NCBI GenBank assembly: GCA_026874595.1
Contig: CM049315.1
Location: forward strand, 35,108,164-35,172,163
Source: Sipunculus nudus
Lineage: Eukaryota > Annelida > Sipuncula > Golfingiida > Sipunculidae
Length of the DNA: 64,000 nucleotides
Direction: 5' to 3'
This document shows positions 36,291 to 47,148 of the stretch, piece by piece. Both the position numbers and the translations under genes were made by a program. A model generated the notes under the pieces. That model had not been told where the DNA came from, did not search any database, and saw only the letters and a program-made list of their open reading frames with translations. Every line of letters begins with the position of its first letter. The first letter of the stretch is position 1.

Positions 36291-36659
36291 AATAATATAT
36301 AGTAAATATTTAGATAAGACCTAATAGGCCTACTTAAATATTTAGACGATCCCACGTCATATATGACATATATCACATGTTATAGCTCGCGCCCAATAAC
36401 AATAAGCCTTTTTGCGGAGAAGGTCATATGAAGCGAGCACTGAATCATTGTTACGTCCACAGCTACACCAGTGGTACCATGTCCTCTACTCTACATGTCC
36501 TCAAAGTCTCGCAACTTATCACGCAAAACGTGGCATTGCTAATCTAAGCGTTGTTGCGTTTAATATAAAAGCTTATATGTTACTTGTTCAGTATTTAGGA
36601 GTTTGTCGGTGACAAGTACAGAACATCAATGGAATTGTTAAATAAAATAGTGTCACCTA

Positions 36660-38165
36660 GAAATACATATCTAATGGTATCATAAACACTATACGTATGT
36701 ACGCTGACGATACTTGCTTGTACACCCAGATTAAATCACCTGTAGCCTTGGCCAAATCTCTAAATAGTGACCAATTAAAATTAGAGGAATGGTCTTCACA
36801 ATGGCACACTACATTCAATAGTACAAAGTCAAAAGTCATAACCTTTTCAAGGAAATATCAAGGACAATCCCACCCCGAGCTAATACTAAACAAAACTGTT
36901 ATATCTGAGGTAAAACAGTTATCCCATATAGGAAAATTGCTTTCTCAAGACTTGAGCTGGGGTGACCATATTCGCCATCTTTGTACTAAAGCATCAAGAC
37001 AAATAGGAATGCTTAAAAAATTCAAGTTCACTTTATCTTAAAGAGTCCTAGATAGACTGTATAAATCAATGGTGATTTCTGTCCTCGAATATTGGGATAT
37101 ACTATTTAACAATTGTTCTTCAGTACAGGCGAACAATCTAGAAAGTGTTCACAGCAAAGGCATGCTACTGTGCACTGGCGCAACAAGATGGTGCAGCAGC
37201 ACACAACAGTTAAACGAGCTTGGTTGGCCTACATTGTCTGTGCGCAGGAAAGTAAAAATTGTCATGACTTTCTATAAAATTATAAACTATCTGGGTCCTC
37301 CCTTTCTGATAGAGACATTATACTGTTATAAATGAAAACAAGGCTGGTATAACCTTAGAAATGCCAGCGAGTACAGTTCCAGTATTCAGACTCCATGCCG
37401 GACAACACTCATATATTCCTACGGCAGTTAAAAATTTGGAATTCCTTACCAGAAAAGGTGAGAACAATTACTTCTATCAATGCATTTAAAAATGCAATGT
37501 GCGATATGTTTTATCCAAAAAGCCGCCAAATTATTTCTTTGGTGGTATACGACATGATAATATCCTACACACCCGGTTACTCACCGACTGCATCTCCCTC
37601 TTCAGTATTCTGTTTAAGGTTAACTGAGAAGCCAACTTGTGCATGTAATCTCGCCGACGAAACTGTTGTTCATTATTTCTTAGAATGCCCACTTTATATT
37701 GAACAGAAACGCACACTTCTTGCTAGTTTGCAAGAATTTTGCTGTTTTACATTTCAACATATAACTGAAAATTACTCTAGGAAAACTAAGTTAGAAATAG
37801 TTAGAATTTTACATTGTGGCAGCTGCTCCCTGACTTCTACAGATAATTTCAAAGTCTTTAGTAACGTATACAGATACATTAGGGACACAAAACGATTTTG
37901 ATTTTAAGGTACTTTCATTTAAACTGTCTTACACTTTCATGGATCTAATGTAACAATGTAATAGGCACTATTGTATGTGCAGTATGTGTGTGTGTGTTAA
38001 ACGTATTTATATGTTTGTTCAAACTATGTCAGTGTGACTATGTTCACTTGTCATCGCCATGCATTTGTATTGAACTTTTGTTTGTATATATGTTTCCCAG
38101 GAAAACATTTTCATTAGCCTAATGGCGATTTTTTAATCCTGGTTAAATAAATATGTTTAAACCAA
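36660..38165 (+). mobile_element. 5'-truncated LINE (jockey/CR1-like), dead
   Basis: The reverse transcriptase C-terminal half is present from the catalytic YADD motif onward, followed by a noncoding tail ending in GGTTAAATAAATATGTTTAAA. The front of the element (endonuclease and RT fingers) is absent, typical of 5' truncation during target-primed reverse transcription. There is no clear target duplication. Confidence 0.85.
36697..37901 (+). pseudogene. Reverse transcriptase C-terminal region, broken
   Basis: Three segments read on. 36697-37041 has MYADDTCLY (RT motif C with the catalytic Asp pair) and thumb-type sequence. 37045-37335 continues in the same frame past a TAA at 37039 and has YKSMVISVLEYWDILF. 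37395-37901 is in another frame and has IWNSLPEKVR and a C-terminal Cys/His cluster (CACN, HYFLECPLY). Two in-frame stops (37039, 37333) and one frameshift near 37400 disable it. The pattern is that of jockey/CR1-clade ORF2 ends. Confidence 0.85.
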
Positions 38166-38169
38166 ACCA

Positions 38170-38985
38170 ATTGCACGGCCAGCGGGTACAATAAAGCGCG
38201 ATGAAATGTTTTATCTTTTATCACGTTAGTTATGTAAGATTGTAAGGTGTGCCTTATAGGAAAAGCCGTACAACTGTACACTGACCCACAGAACGGAAGT
38301 ATAAATACATTAATATGAAGAATATAGACTAATAACATTGAATAAATCCTCAATAACCACTTTGAATACTTATCAATATTTTTTTTGAATCACTGTCATC
38401 CTGGAGGTAACCGTTCTGACATTTGGCTGATTTATGTATTAATATTGAGATCATAAACAAATATTTCTAAGACCACTCATCACCTTATACCCACCGTGAA
38501 GTCTGCAAAACCTCCAAGTACAAAAGCACCATAAGCAATAACGCCCCCATATGATCAGATGTATTATTTATATGGTATGGTACGTTATATGGTACAGCTG
38601 TTTAGTTAATAGCTGAATAACAGACCAAAAATAGATCACTGATCCCGTATCCAAGATTTTTCATTCAAACTGAAATGCCAGCGTACCACACACCGGGCGG
38701 CAGATAGCTCGTTATGCTTGACTGCACATATCACAAAGAGGTGGCCTGTTTTTTCAACATGCAATTGCACTTCCAATCATGGTTATACGGGGGCGTATTA
38801 ATTCAGAATGTTCAGTTTTGTGGGAGTGTATTGACTCTTTTTTTTTTTGCGCAATACCGTGATGCACCAGGTATTCTCTGAGAATATTTCCTGTGATGAG
38901 GTACGTGGAACCAGTCTACAGCAGTGATGCGTGTTGAGTCTGTTGACAACTTGGTAACGCGTTGAAGTCACAAGAGAGACATACA
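38170..38985. other. 5' flank of receptor D, no gene seen
   Basis: Intergenic DNA between the LINE tail and the receptor start. No repeat family or coding frame recognised. Confidence 0.4.
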
Positions 38986-38992
38986 CGCAGCG

Positions 38993-40078
38993 ATGGCACT
39001 TCATGAATTTACGCTTAACAGAAGCAATTCCCTGAATAATTCAGGGATGAGCCCCGAAGACTCGCTGAACACAACCGGATTTGAAGAAAGGGTTCCATTC
39101 AATATCCGTCTGAGGTATATAGCATGCTATACCTTGCTCGGTTTGGTGATCATCGCTGGTAATGGGCTATTCCTCATAACGTATTTCCGACGGAAGAACA
39201 AAAGTTTCCGAACTAATGCTACGTATTTTCTTGTTCATTTGGCCTTCGCGGATTTATTTGTGGGATTCAACATGCCCTATCACATTGTGATGATCCGCTT
39301 TCCGGAGCTGGAGCGGGTTTACACACTGTGTACTGTTAGATACATGTCCATACTGTTACCGCTGACAGCATCGGTGACACTTCTAATGACAATATCAGTG
39401 GACCGTTTTCTGTTGATCAGGAGACCGCTACAGTACCGGATGTTGATGACACGTCACAGAGCTCACGTGACGGCAGCAATGGCGTGGGTGACGTCAGCAC
39501 TTTTGGCAATTGTCGCACCTCTTGTGTCCTTGAAACCGCAGGAAGACCCCACGCAACACATATGTGAACTGACAGTGCAGTTTAAATGGGAATTGTTTGC
39601 TTATCTTGGCGTGCCCGTTTTGACCCTGTTTACCGTTGTATTGGCAGTCGTATACAGTTTGATTACCGTGATGATTTTCAAACATGGAGAAGAAATGGAG
39701 AACCTCACTTCCGGTACCACTCCGACGTCACAACATCCCAAACGGTTTATTCGCCAGGAGGTTAAAATCGCCATCACTGGAATGATAGTAGTTGGGGTGT
39801 TCTACGCTTGTTTCATCCCAAGTTTTGTCATTTTGTTCTTACAGACCTACACATTTCAAATGGACAATAAGGCACTGAATCGCGCGAGGACAATATCTAC
39901 GTTTCCAGCTATGTGCAACTCGGCCATGAATGCCTTTATCTATGCATGGCGAATACCACATTTCCGGACAAGTGTAAAGGAGCTTATTTGTTTTCCAAAA
40001 TTCCTGGATCGGAAACATTCTGTTACTAGAGCACCACTGACGCGAGATGACTCGAAAACATTAAACACAAGGATATGA
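38993..40078 (+). CDS. Class A GPCR, amine/adenosine-receptor-like (D)
   Basis: Intronless frame of 361 residues, paralogue of the receptor at 30946. Landmarks: sequons at N9, N15 and N26; N57 in TM1; D87 in TM2; C113 (TM3 top) and C191 (loop 2) for the conserved disulfide; DRF at 137-139; W165; P208; CFIP at 273-276; NAFIY at 313-317; a longer tail rich in basic and Ser/Thr residues. The segment NSAMNAFIYAWR and the loop-2 CELT motif are identical or nearly so in both. The two genes lie 7 kb apart on the same strand, consistent with an old tandem duplication. The ATG is preceded by CACGCAGCG and is the first in frame after an upstream stop. Ligand unknown. Confidence 0.9.
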   Translation: MALHEFTLNRSNSLNNSGMSPEDSLNTTGFEERVPFNIRLRYIACYTLLGLVIIAGNGLFLITYFRRKNKSFRTNATYFLVHLAFADLFVGFNMPYHIVMIRFPELERVYTLCTVRYMSILLPLTASVTLLMTISVDRFLLIRRPLQYRMLMTRHRAHVTAAMAWVTSALLAIVAPLVSLKPQEDPTQHICELTVQFKWELFAYLGVPVLTLFTVVLAVVYSLITVMIFKHGEEMENLTSGTTPTSQHPKRFIRQEVKIAITGMIVVGVFYACFIPSFVILFLQTYTFQMDNKALNRARTISTFPAMCNSAMNAFIYAWRIPHFRTSVKELICFPKFLDRKHSVTRAPLTRDDSKTLNTRI

Positions 40079-40101
40079 AACCCACTCAGAAATTGCCTTA
40101 T

Positions 40102-40107
40102 AATAAA
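40102..40107 (+). promoter_or_regulatory. Polyadenylation signal of receptor D
   Basis: AATAAA 24 bases after the TGA stop of the receptor, implying a very short 3'UTR if used. Confidence 0.5.
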
Positions 40108-40109
40108 AA

Positions 40110-41245
40110 AATGGTATGTATTTTATTATGAATATATATGTTTGAACGTGTGTGTTTTAAATTTTGTTAAAAAATATAATTTTATTTTTGAAAAAAAAAA
40201 ACGAATCATGTAGAGGGGATATTACAGTTTTCGGGAAATAATAATATTGTTCAATTCAAAATAATTTTAATTGGAGACAACCGTCTATGCGTATATCATT
40301 AGAGGTAACATCGTTCCATGTTTAAAGTGATGATGGAACTATTATGAACTGAATACAACTGTGTTTAGTAATTTGTATAGATATTTTTCTTCATTATAAT
40401 CTCGGATTGGTATTAAATGGTTTAGCGAGGAATGCTTCCCTCGCCCTATTTTCATCTCAGCTCTATAAAATGAATGTAAATTTATACATAATATTTTTTA
40501 TAAAAATAAATATTAATTTATAAATAGTTATACGCATTTATTTATCTGTTTTAGTTGTATGAACGTAAACATATTTAATCATAAACCTTTGGCCGCAAGC
40601 ATTTTATGTGTATGTATTCATGATCTTTTATGGAAAATAAACTGTATTCGATGAATATATTTTTATGGATTTAATATAATATATGGGTTGTCACAGGTAG
40701 CATTCGATCTCCTTAGGGACAGATGATTTCAAAGTTCATAATTTTTATGAAAGCAGCAGTTATGATCGTTTCATGTTTGGTTATGTAATTTAATTTTTTA
40801 GAATTTTTCCAAACTGTATTAAATTGTTAAAGAATCTAAAATGCAAAAGCCTTTCCCCCACTAAAATTCCAAGATATGAAATTCAGTTCACAGCTGGTAA
40901 ACAGTTCATCGACACGAAACATACAGAACATATAGTCATTTCTCTTGGCAGTTACGCACACCATATACCGTAGTTTCCCCTCAAGAGACTCTAGAATCCA
41001 TATCCCTAAGACCTTGTATACGTGTTCGGTCCACTTCGTATTCGACACTAAAGTGTTGAGAAAATTAGAATTCCTTACCGACGTCGGCATTCGACAAGTT
41101 TTTTGTCTGTTTACACAAAACTCTTCGCATATTCTACCAATTGCTCATGCTATTCGTAGCTATTGGGCATGCGCGTGGATCTTTTCTTCCTGTTATGTAT
41201 GCATTGAGAAAACTTTATTGAAATTTATCTTCTTCTAACCTAGTC
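40110..41245. other. Intergenic, no gene seen
   Basis: AT-rich sequence. Frames at 40836-41090 (minus) and 40945-41238 (plus) overlap each other and show no recognisable product. Confidence 0.4.
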
Positions 41246-41539
41246 TTAAGGCTTTTTTTCCATGGCGCGTGTTTTAGGGGCAGTTTACGCGCGTAGTACG
41301 CGCGGCTTTTGTCTGCGCGGCGTATAAAAAATTCGCTCAAACTACATTATGTAGTGGCGTCTCCATGGGGCGACTTTTTACCGCGCGGACAAAGACCGCG
41401 CAGACAAAAATCGCTAGGTGAAGCGATTTTTATACGCGTGACTGCGCGGCTTTTATAGAATTTGCTAGGGAATTCCTTAATGACGTCACTGGATTTTAGA
41501 ATATCCCTTCCCGCGTTTGAGTGACTTCAAGCCGTGGCC

Positions 41540-41695
41540 ATGAAGTTCAGCACTCACCAGTATGAAAAGTTGATAGAGTTGGTGAGGAACCGGCCATGCT
41601 CTATGATTCGTCTCAGGCTGATTACAAAGACTTCCAGCTACAAAAAAACCTCTGGAGAGACATAACTAAGATTATGGACGTGAAGGGAATGACCT
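41540..41695 (+). pseudogene. MADF-domain (Myb/SANT-like) exon remnant
   Basis: Starts ATG AAG TTC and encodes YEKLIELVRNRP; after a frameshift near 41600 it continues LYDSSQADYKDF and LWRDITKIMDVKGMTC, then meets a donor-like GTACGT at 41696. This order is the MADF DNA-binding domain. PIF/Harbinger transposons carry such a second protein, which helps the transposase bind DNA, so its place inside a TTA-flanked TIR element makes sense. The frameshift marks it as non-functional in this copy. Confidence 0.7.
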
Positions 41696-41939
41696 GTACG
41701 TAAATCATATTAGGCCGATAAGGCCAACATACCACACATAAAATAACATGAAAAGTCTTGTTGCTTTATATTACACAGCCGAGTCCAAAGGCTGGTGTTT
41801 GTATAAACACACAGACACGCTCGTGTGTGTGTGTGATGGTGGGTGTGCATATATATGCATTAATATCCTAAACTGTCAAGCACAGGTACATAAAAACAAC
41901 CCCCCCCCCATATATATATACGTGTCGTAAAGATTTTAG

Positions 41940-42606
41940 CTTACTATAGAATGTATACATTCCATGGGCAAACCATGGAATGTATACATTTTTAATGGAA
42001 AAAGGTTATAGAATGTGTACATTCCATGTGTTAAGTCATAGAATGTGTACTTTCGATGATACAAGCCATAAAATATAGAAAGGATAGAATATAGAATGGC
42101 TAAACCATGGAATGTGTACACTCTATGGATCAATTATGTTATGTGAATAAATATTTTTTATCAAACAAGTATCTTTCAATAATTTTTTCTCAACCAAAAT
42201 ATATGGAATTAGGGTATATTTCTACACTGTATTAAACAATTCAAGTCTGCTTTAATAATTTTCACTCACCCAACAAGAATATATAAAATGTAAATATATT
42301 ATGTGAATAAAAACGTGTTTTATTAAACAAGTATGCTTTAATATTTTTCACTCACCCAACAAGAATATACAAGATGTAAATATATTATGTGAATAAAAAC
42401 GTGTTTTATTAAACAAGTATGCTTTAATATTTTTCACTCACCCTGCAAGAGTACTGACACCAGGGTAAACTGAGTGGAATTGTACATATTCCATGACCCT
42501 GCCCACGGAATGTACACATTCCATGATATGGACCATAAAATGTATACATTCTATAGAAAATACATAAAATGTGTAGGTTTGAACATGGAATGTATACATT
42601 CTATAG
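41940..42606. repeat. Palindrome clusters inside the Harbinger element
   Basis: About ten copies of GAATGTRTACATTC or close variants, often with flanking CATG, form two clusters at 41940-42130 and 42475-42606. Between them, units of about 91 bases with TTTTCACTCACCCAACAAGA and GTGAATAAAAACGTGTTTTA repeat two to three times. Confidence 0.85.
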
Positions 42607-42814
42607 TTATCTAAACTCTATACGACATACTTTATATATATATATATATATCCGCCATATTTTGAAAGTCTGCGTGTCCAGGCATGTTTTTCTTGTTTTT
42701 GATAAACGCCTCATGGAAATAGGTTATCAGCGCGACTTTTGAAACACGCGCTGCAACATCACGCGCGGTAAAAGTACGCGCAGTTAAAACACGCGCCATG
42801 GAAAACGGGCTTTA

Positions 42815-43180
42815 TTCATACCTGTGGTGAATACTGTATTTATGATTGTAGTGTAGAAATCATCCCCGGAACTGTTCGAAATGAGAATAAAGAACGCGAA
42901 GTTGGTACAGTTAAACGCTACATGGTATCAGATTCGGTTAAGACATTAGCTTGATATATTATTTTGACTGTAGCTACGTTGGTAAAATGTAAGCGTGGGA
43001 ATCATCTGCTGAGTGTGTGGGAAATATGTGTAAGCTTACTATAGTTATGTGATTTACGAATTACTGCGGTTGCTTTCACCTTGCCGGCTCGTCATGTGAC
43101 TGTATAACAACCGCATGGTTGGGTGCCCTGCTCAATGGCGATCTGTGAAACTATTTCAGAACGTTTGATGATCAGGCGAA
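42815..43180. other. Intergenic, no gene seen
   Basis: Short unannotated stretch after the Harbinger element. Confidence 0.4.
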
Positions 43181-43269
43181 ACCGACGTTAGTGGCTCAGA
43201 TCCATCAAGCAGCTTACGTCACTTCTTTTGTTCCTATAACATTGTTCGAATAAGAAAATTGGTTGGGGA

Positions 43270-43366
43270 TCTCTGATAGCTTCACGATAGTGCATCCAAT
43301 CGGAAATCGGAAGGTCATGGGTTCGATTCCCATGGAGAGTTAACCGAATTTTCTGTGTATTAATGG

Positions 43367-43390
<24 letters not shown>
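43270..43390 (+). repeat. tRNA-derived SINE
   Basis: B box GGTTCGATTCC at about 43319 in a tRNA-like stem context (GGTCATGG ... CCATGGAG), an A-box-like GATAGCTTCACGATAGTG before it, and a (TC)n tail from 43367. No complete cloverleaf, so a SINE head rather than a tRNA gene. Confidence 0.5.
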
Positions 43391-43402
<12 letters not shown>

Positions 43403-43474
43403 TATATATATATATGTATCTATATATATGTAGTTTTCAGTTCTCTTCCATTTTTGAATGTGCTCTCTTCTGGT

Positions 43475-43735
43475 CTGCATACGATAAAATATTTCTCCGT
43501 GTTGCATAGAATACATATCTTTGTTGTGGTAAAGTAGGCCTTGCGTTTCGCGGGTTTTAAAACGAAAATACAGGGGACAACACTACATAAAGCCAGCATG
43601 TATGGACCTTCAAAGAAGTAAAGGCAGTATATGCCATCAATTAGAAAATACTCGCGAAACGCAAGGCCCACTACACCACAACAAAAAAATGTAATCTATG
43701 CAACACGGAGAAATAGTCGTCGTATCATTGTTAAA
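43475..43735. mobile_element. Foldback element with 80-bp inverted arms
   Basis: The left arm (about 43478-43558) and right arm (about 43650-43730) are inverted copies. Both read TTTCTCCGTGTTGCATAGA, then TTGTTGTGG and CCTTGCGTTTCGCG when oriented alike. The loop is about 90 bases. No protein frame; a MITE or foldback transposon is the likely class. Confidence 0.7.
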
Positions 43736-43834
43736 AAAGTTATGAAGCAGTTATGTTCGCTATCATGTGTAGCGTCCATCTTCTCCACAGAAAAATTAAA
43801 AAAAAATCCGTATCTAATGAATCCCTGTTGAGAC

Positions 43835-44431
43835 TATTACCCGTATATAAATATAGGGCAGATCAAAAAAACATGACGTAATCGGTTTAAATAAAAATAC
43901 CCTTATTCGAGCTATCATTTTCGGTATATGCCGAGTAACATTGGTAAAATTGTTTCAGAGTGACTGTGGTTGTAAAGCGGAGCCCCTAATGACCAAGCAG
44001 CGAAGACTGTGACTAACCCAACACTTTAATGTCACTGACTAGAGAGCGGCCGTAAAATGTAAACATAAAAACAAGGACAAAAGGACCAAATGCTCGACTG
44101 CGAATATTTCTAAATTACTTGTAAATTGTGAATTATCGGCATTCCATTTCTTACAGGACACTTCTCAAAATTTATTAATTTATTGAAGAAAAAACTGAGA
44201 TAATGGTTCCACACAGAATCGACCATTAGTTTTTCTCGTTTTTATTAGAAAACAGTACATTTATGTCATACACGTGGAGCTCAAGGGATTAAGGACCAGC
44301 TGGTGACAAAAAAACACAAGGAAAAATTCAATTCAGTTTTGGCATGTGTCTGCAGCATAGGGGCGTTGCCAAGATTGACGGAAGGGGGAGGGGGGGGGGG
44401 GGGGTCAAAGTTTAGCATACCCGCTGGTAAA

Positions 44432-44492
<61 letters not shown>

Positions 44493-45035
44493 TTCAATAT
44501 TCATGTAATATTTTTACATGAGAAAAAGTATTATTATTCATTTTCTTCCGTTTCTTAGTTATCTTGTGACAATTGGGAAACTAATGTCCTGAGGAGATAT
44601 ATATTTCTTGGTATAAATTGTCACCTGCAGGAAAAAAGGACACAATATTGAAACTTGATTTTAATACGACTGATATTTTTATGTTTTAAAAAGCTACTTT
44701 ATGCTTAAATTTTCTCAGCAGATCTTTAATGTTTGGAAAGTTTTCCATGACATGCAAAGTCGGATGGATGGGGGTATGGCCCCCACGGCATCCCCTGGCT
44801 ACGCCCCTGCCTTAAATTCAGAATAAGCGTTTTGACGATTAAGTAAATTAAGTATGATTTCTGCCCTTCACAAAATCTTATATAAAATATGTCTCCGACA
44901 TGGATTTGTAAGTCGTTCAGTGGCTTCTGTCACATGTCCCGAGACCCTTGTTTTGCTAGGTGGGGCTAACGTAGGTTTTCTTTTGAAGATCGAGTGTTGT
45001 GAGTTTTGTCTTATTTCCGCGCCATTAAATTATTT
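43835..45035. other. Intergenic with simple repeats, no gene seen
   Basis: Contains a G run near 44390-44404 and a (TA)n tract at 44440-44490. Frames at 44303-44521 and 44854-45042 depend on these repeats or lack any motif. Confidence 0.5.
44440..44490. repeat. (TA)n microsatellite
   Basis: Pure AT dinucleotide tract. Confidence 0.95.
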
Positions 45036-45042
45036 CACGTAA

Positions 45043-45374
45043 GGCCAAAAAAATTAAAGGTATGGTTCTCAGGCACCGCCCGCATCAATTTTAAACCCCC
45101 GCATCAAAACTTTTTATTTTGATTTTCAATAAAACTTTCCAATTTCGAGCTGCTGCCCTCCGACATTTCTTTCAAGAAGATAAAACCATACAGTTTCCTT
45201 TGTTTTGTAGTGCTTTTTACTTATTTAGCAAAATAAAACTGTTATTTTCATGCTTTTCCCTTATCATTTGACATTTTTATTGAAACATACCAAAAAATTC
45301 AAAATAAAAAAGCGCCCGCCCGCATTGATTTATGAAAAAAGTGCCTGAGAACTATACCTTTTTTTATTTTGGCC
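45043..45374. mobile_element. Harbinger-type MITE, 332 bp
   Basis: Inverted ends start GGCCAAAA and share AAAGGTAT(A/G)GTTCTCAGGCAC, followed by CCGCCCGCAT-type motifs on both sides. The element is flanked by TAA on each side (45040-45042 and 45375-45377), a 3-bp TWA duplication typical of PIF/Harbinger. No coding content. It is a different family from 41249-42811. Confidence 0.8.
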
Positions 45375-45379
45375 TAATA

Positions 45380-46290
45380 ATTTGCATTTGTGTGGCCGAT
45401 GACCGTGGCAAGGACTCAGCCTCGCCCTTTTCTGGCCTTTTATGATAAAGCCTGTTAGTGGAACATCTTATCATGATATAGAAAATATTACTGTGTGGCC
45501 ATTACTGATTTCAGAACAACGGTAATACGTTTCTAATTAATCTCCAGTGTGGACTCGCCCCCAGATTTTGGTATGGCTCCTACTATTAAAAATTAAACAA
45601 TTTAAATTTAAGAACTAGCTTTGATGATCCAGTGGGTCAGGCTTCAATATGAATATTTGTTAAAACGAATTTTCTTGTTTTTGCAACTCAAAAGAAGAAG
45701 ATTATGGGACCTTTCATTCTGCCGTTAATGCCCGATCATTAACTAGCCATATTGGTCTAAATATCATCAATGATTTGATCTATTCATGAATGGAACATGT
45801 GAAAACATTCAACGGTTTTTTTATGATATAATTAGGTAAAAGATTAAAGTTATTTTATGATAGATATCATATTAAACTTTAAACCTATCACAAGAATCAC
45901 ATGTCATCCCACTATAAACAATCTTATGTATATGCTTATTGTAGTTGTGTTCCTCTGGTTAAAATAGACATAGAACTATGATTTGTAATGTATGACTTTT
46001 CAATTTCAGCTCTGCATATGATTTTGTTACTGTAGTCTTTTTCACCACCGGGGCCAATTGAAAATGGCGATGATTATCGCAACTTTAAATATGAATAAGA
46101 CAACACAGTTTAAATTTATAACAGTGAGAAGAAAACTGCTGCTAAAAATGGTAAAATGAAGACTCATAGTAGTTCAAATTCACACTCCTTAAAAAACCTA
46201 GATTAATATGTGCATGTATGTGTGCATGTCGCCAATACATGTGCATGAGCATGTTTATTGGTAACATTACTTCACCCTTTTATATGGAAA

Positions 46291-46342
<52 letters not shown>

Positions 46343-46950
46343 CATGGTGCATCCACTATATGCTTCTATGTTTAATGTTTATGTATTAACGTGTATCATA
46401 AGTGCTTATATATGTATATGTTTTGTGTATGTATTTGTTAAAGAGATGTCATATTATTGTTTCAATCAAAAAGTTCAACACAGTTTAACCGAAGACGATG
46501 AGTGACTGGATCCTTAACCCTGATTTCAGTTAACAGCATTCATATTCCATAAAGTACATCCTGCGGTAAAGTCTGCCATCAGCTGCCAGCTTCACCCTGA
46601 TATTTACATGGCACTAAAATATCAATGAACACCTTTTACATGTAGTTCATTGTACACACACACACTATATATATACGCCTATACTATAGTGACCTTTACC
46701 CTTCACCAGCAGGGTTGAGACGTTAAACAAAACATATTATTCTCTTAGATGTTTATGAATTTCTTAAATAGTTTGTCATATAATGGTTTAGTCAAATGAT
46801 GAAAAAAGAAATCTCTGCATTTTTAATTAAAGAAAAGTATTAGTGACAGCCGAAGAACACACCCTTCTTAAACTTGAAACATCCGAGCACTCTTTCTGCA
46901 TCAACTTGATCATTGCAATCTCCCACTGTTTTCAAGTTTAAAAAATATAT
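45380..46950. other. Intergenic, no gene seen
   Basis: AT-rich flank downstream of lipase 1. A (TA)n tract is at 46297-46340. The 95-codon frame over it (46218-46505) is repeat-driven. Confidence 0.5.
46297..46340. repeat. (TA)n microsatellite
   Basis: Pure TA tract. Confidence 0.95.
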
Positions 46951-46974
46951 AATAACCCCAGCATTTTTCTGCGA

Positions 46975-46980
46975 TTTATT
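46975..46980 (-). promoter_or_regulatory. Polyadenylation signal of lipase 1
   Basis: AATAAA in the sense direction, about 170 bases after the predicted stop at 47149. The spacing matches that of lipase 2 (about 190 bases), which supports both gene ends. Confidence 0.55.
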
Positions 46981-47148
46981 TCAAATGAAAAAGACTGACA
47001 GTTAGGTTGTTTAAAGGCGTTTAAATGTTGCGATAATGTTCTTTGTTTCTAATCACAAACTGATTTGAAAAACGAAACAATGATTTCTTGGTACATATTT
47101 TGAGGAAATCATCTCCAATCCGCCGTTCAGAATGAAAAGCACCATCTT

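Larger units (their letters stand above)
41249..42811 (+). mobile_element. PIF/Harbinger-type element with MADF remnant
   Basis: The ends are inverted repeats: AGGCTTTTTTTCCATGGCGC on the left and, read inward from the right, AGCCCGTTTTCCATGGCGCG; both continue into TGTTTTA. A 3-bp TTA flanks the element on both sides (41246-41248 and 42812-42814), the target duplication expected for PIF/Harbinger. GC-rich CGCG subterminal motifs recur just inside each end. Inside are a broken MADF-domain exon, two clusters of a GAATGTRTACATTC palindrome (41940-42130, 42475-42606) and a direct repeat of about 91 bases between them. No DDE transposase is left, so it is an internally deleted copy. Confidence 0.8.
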
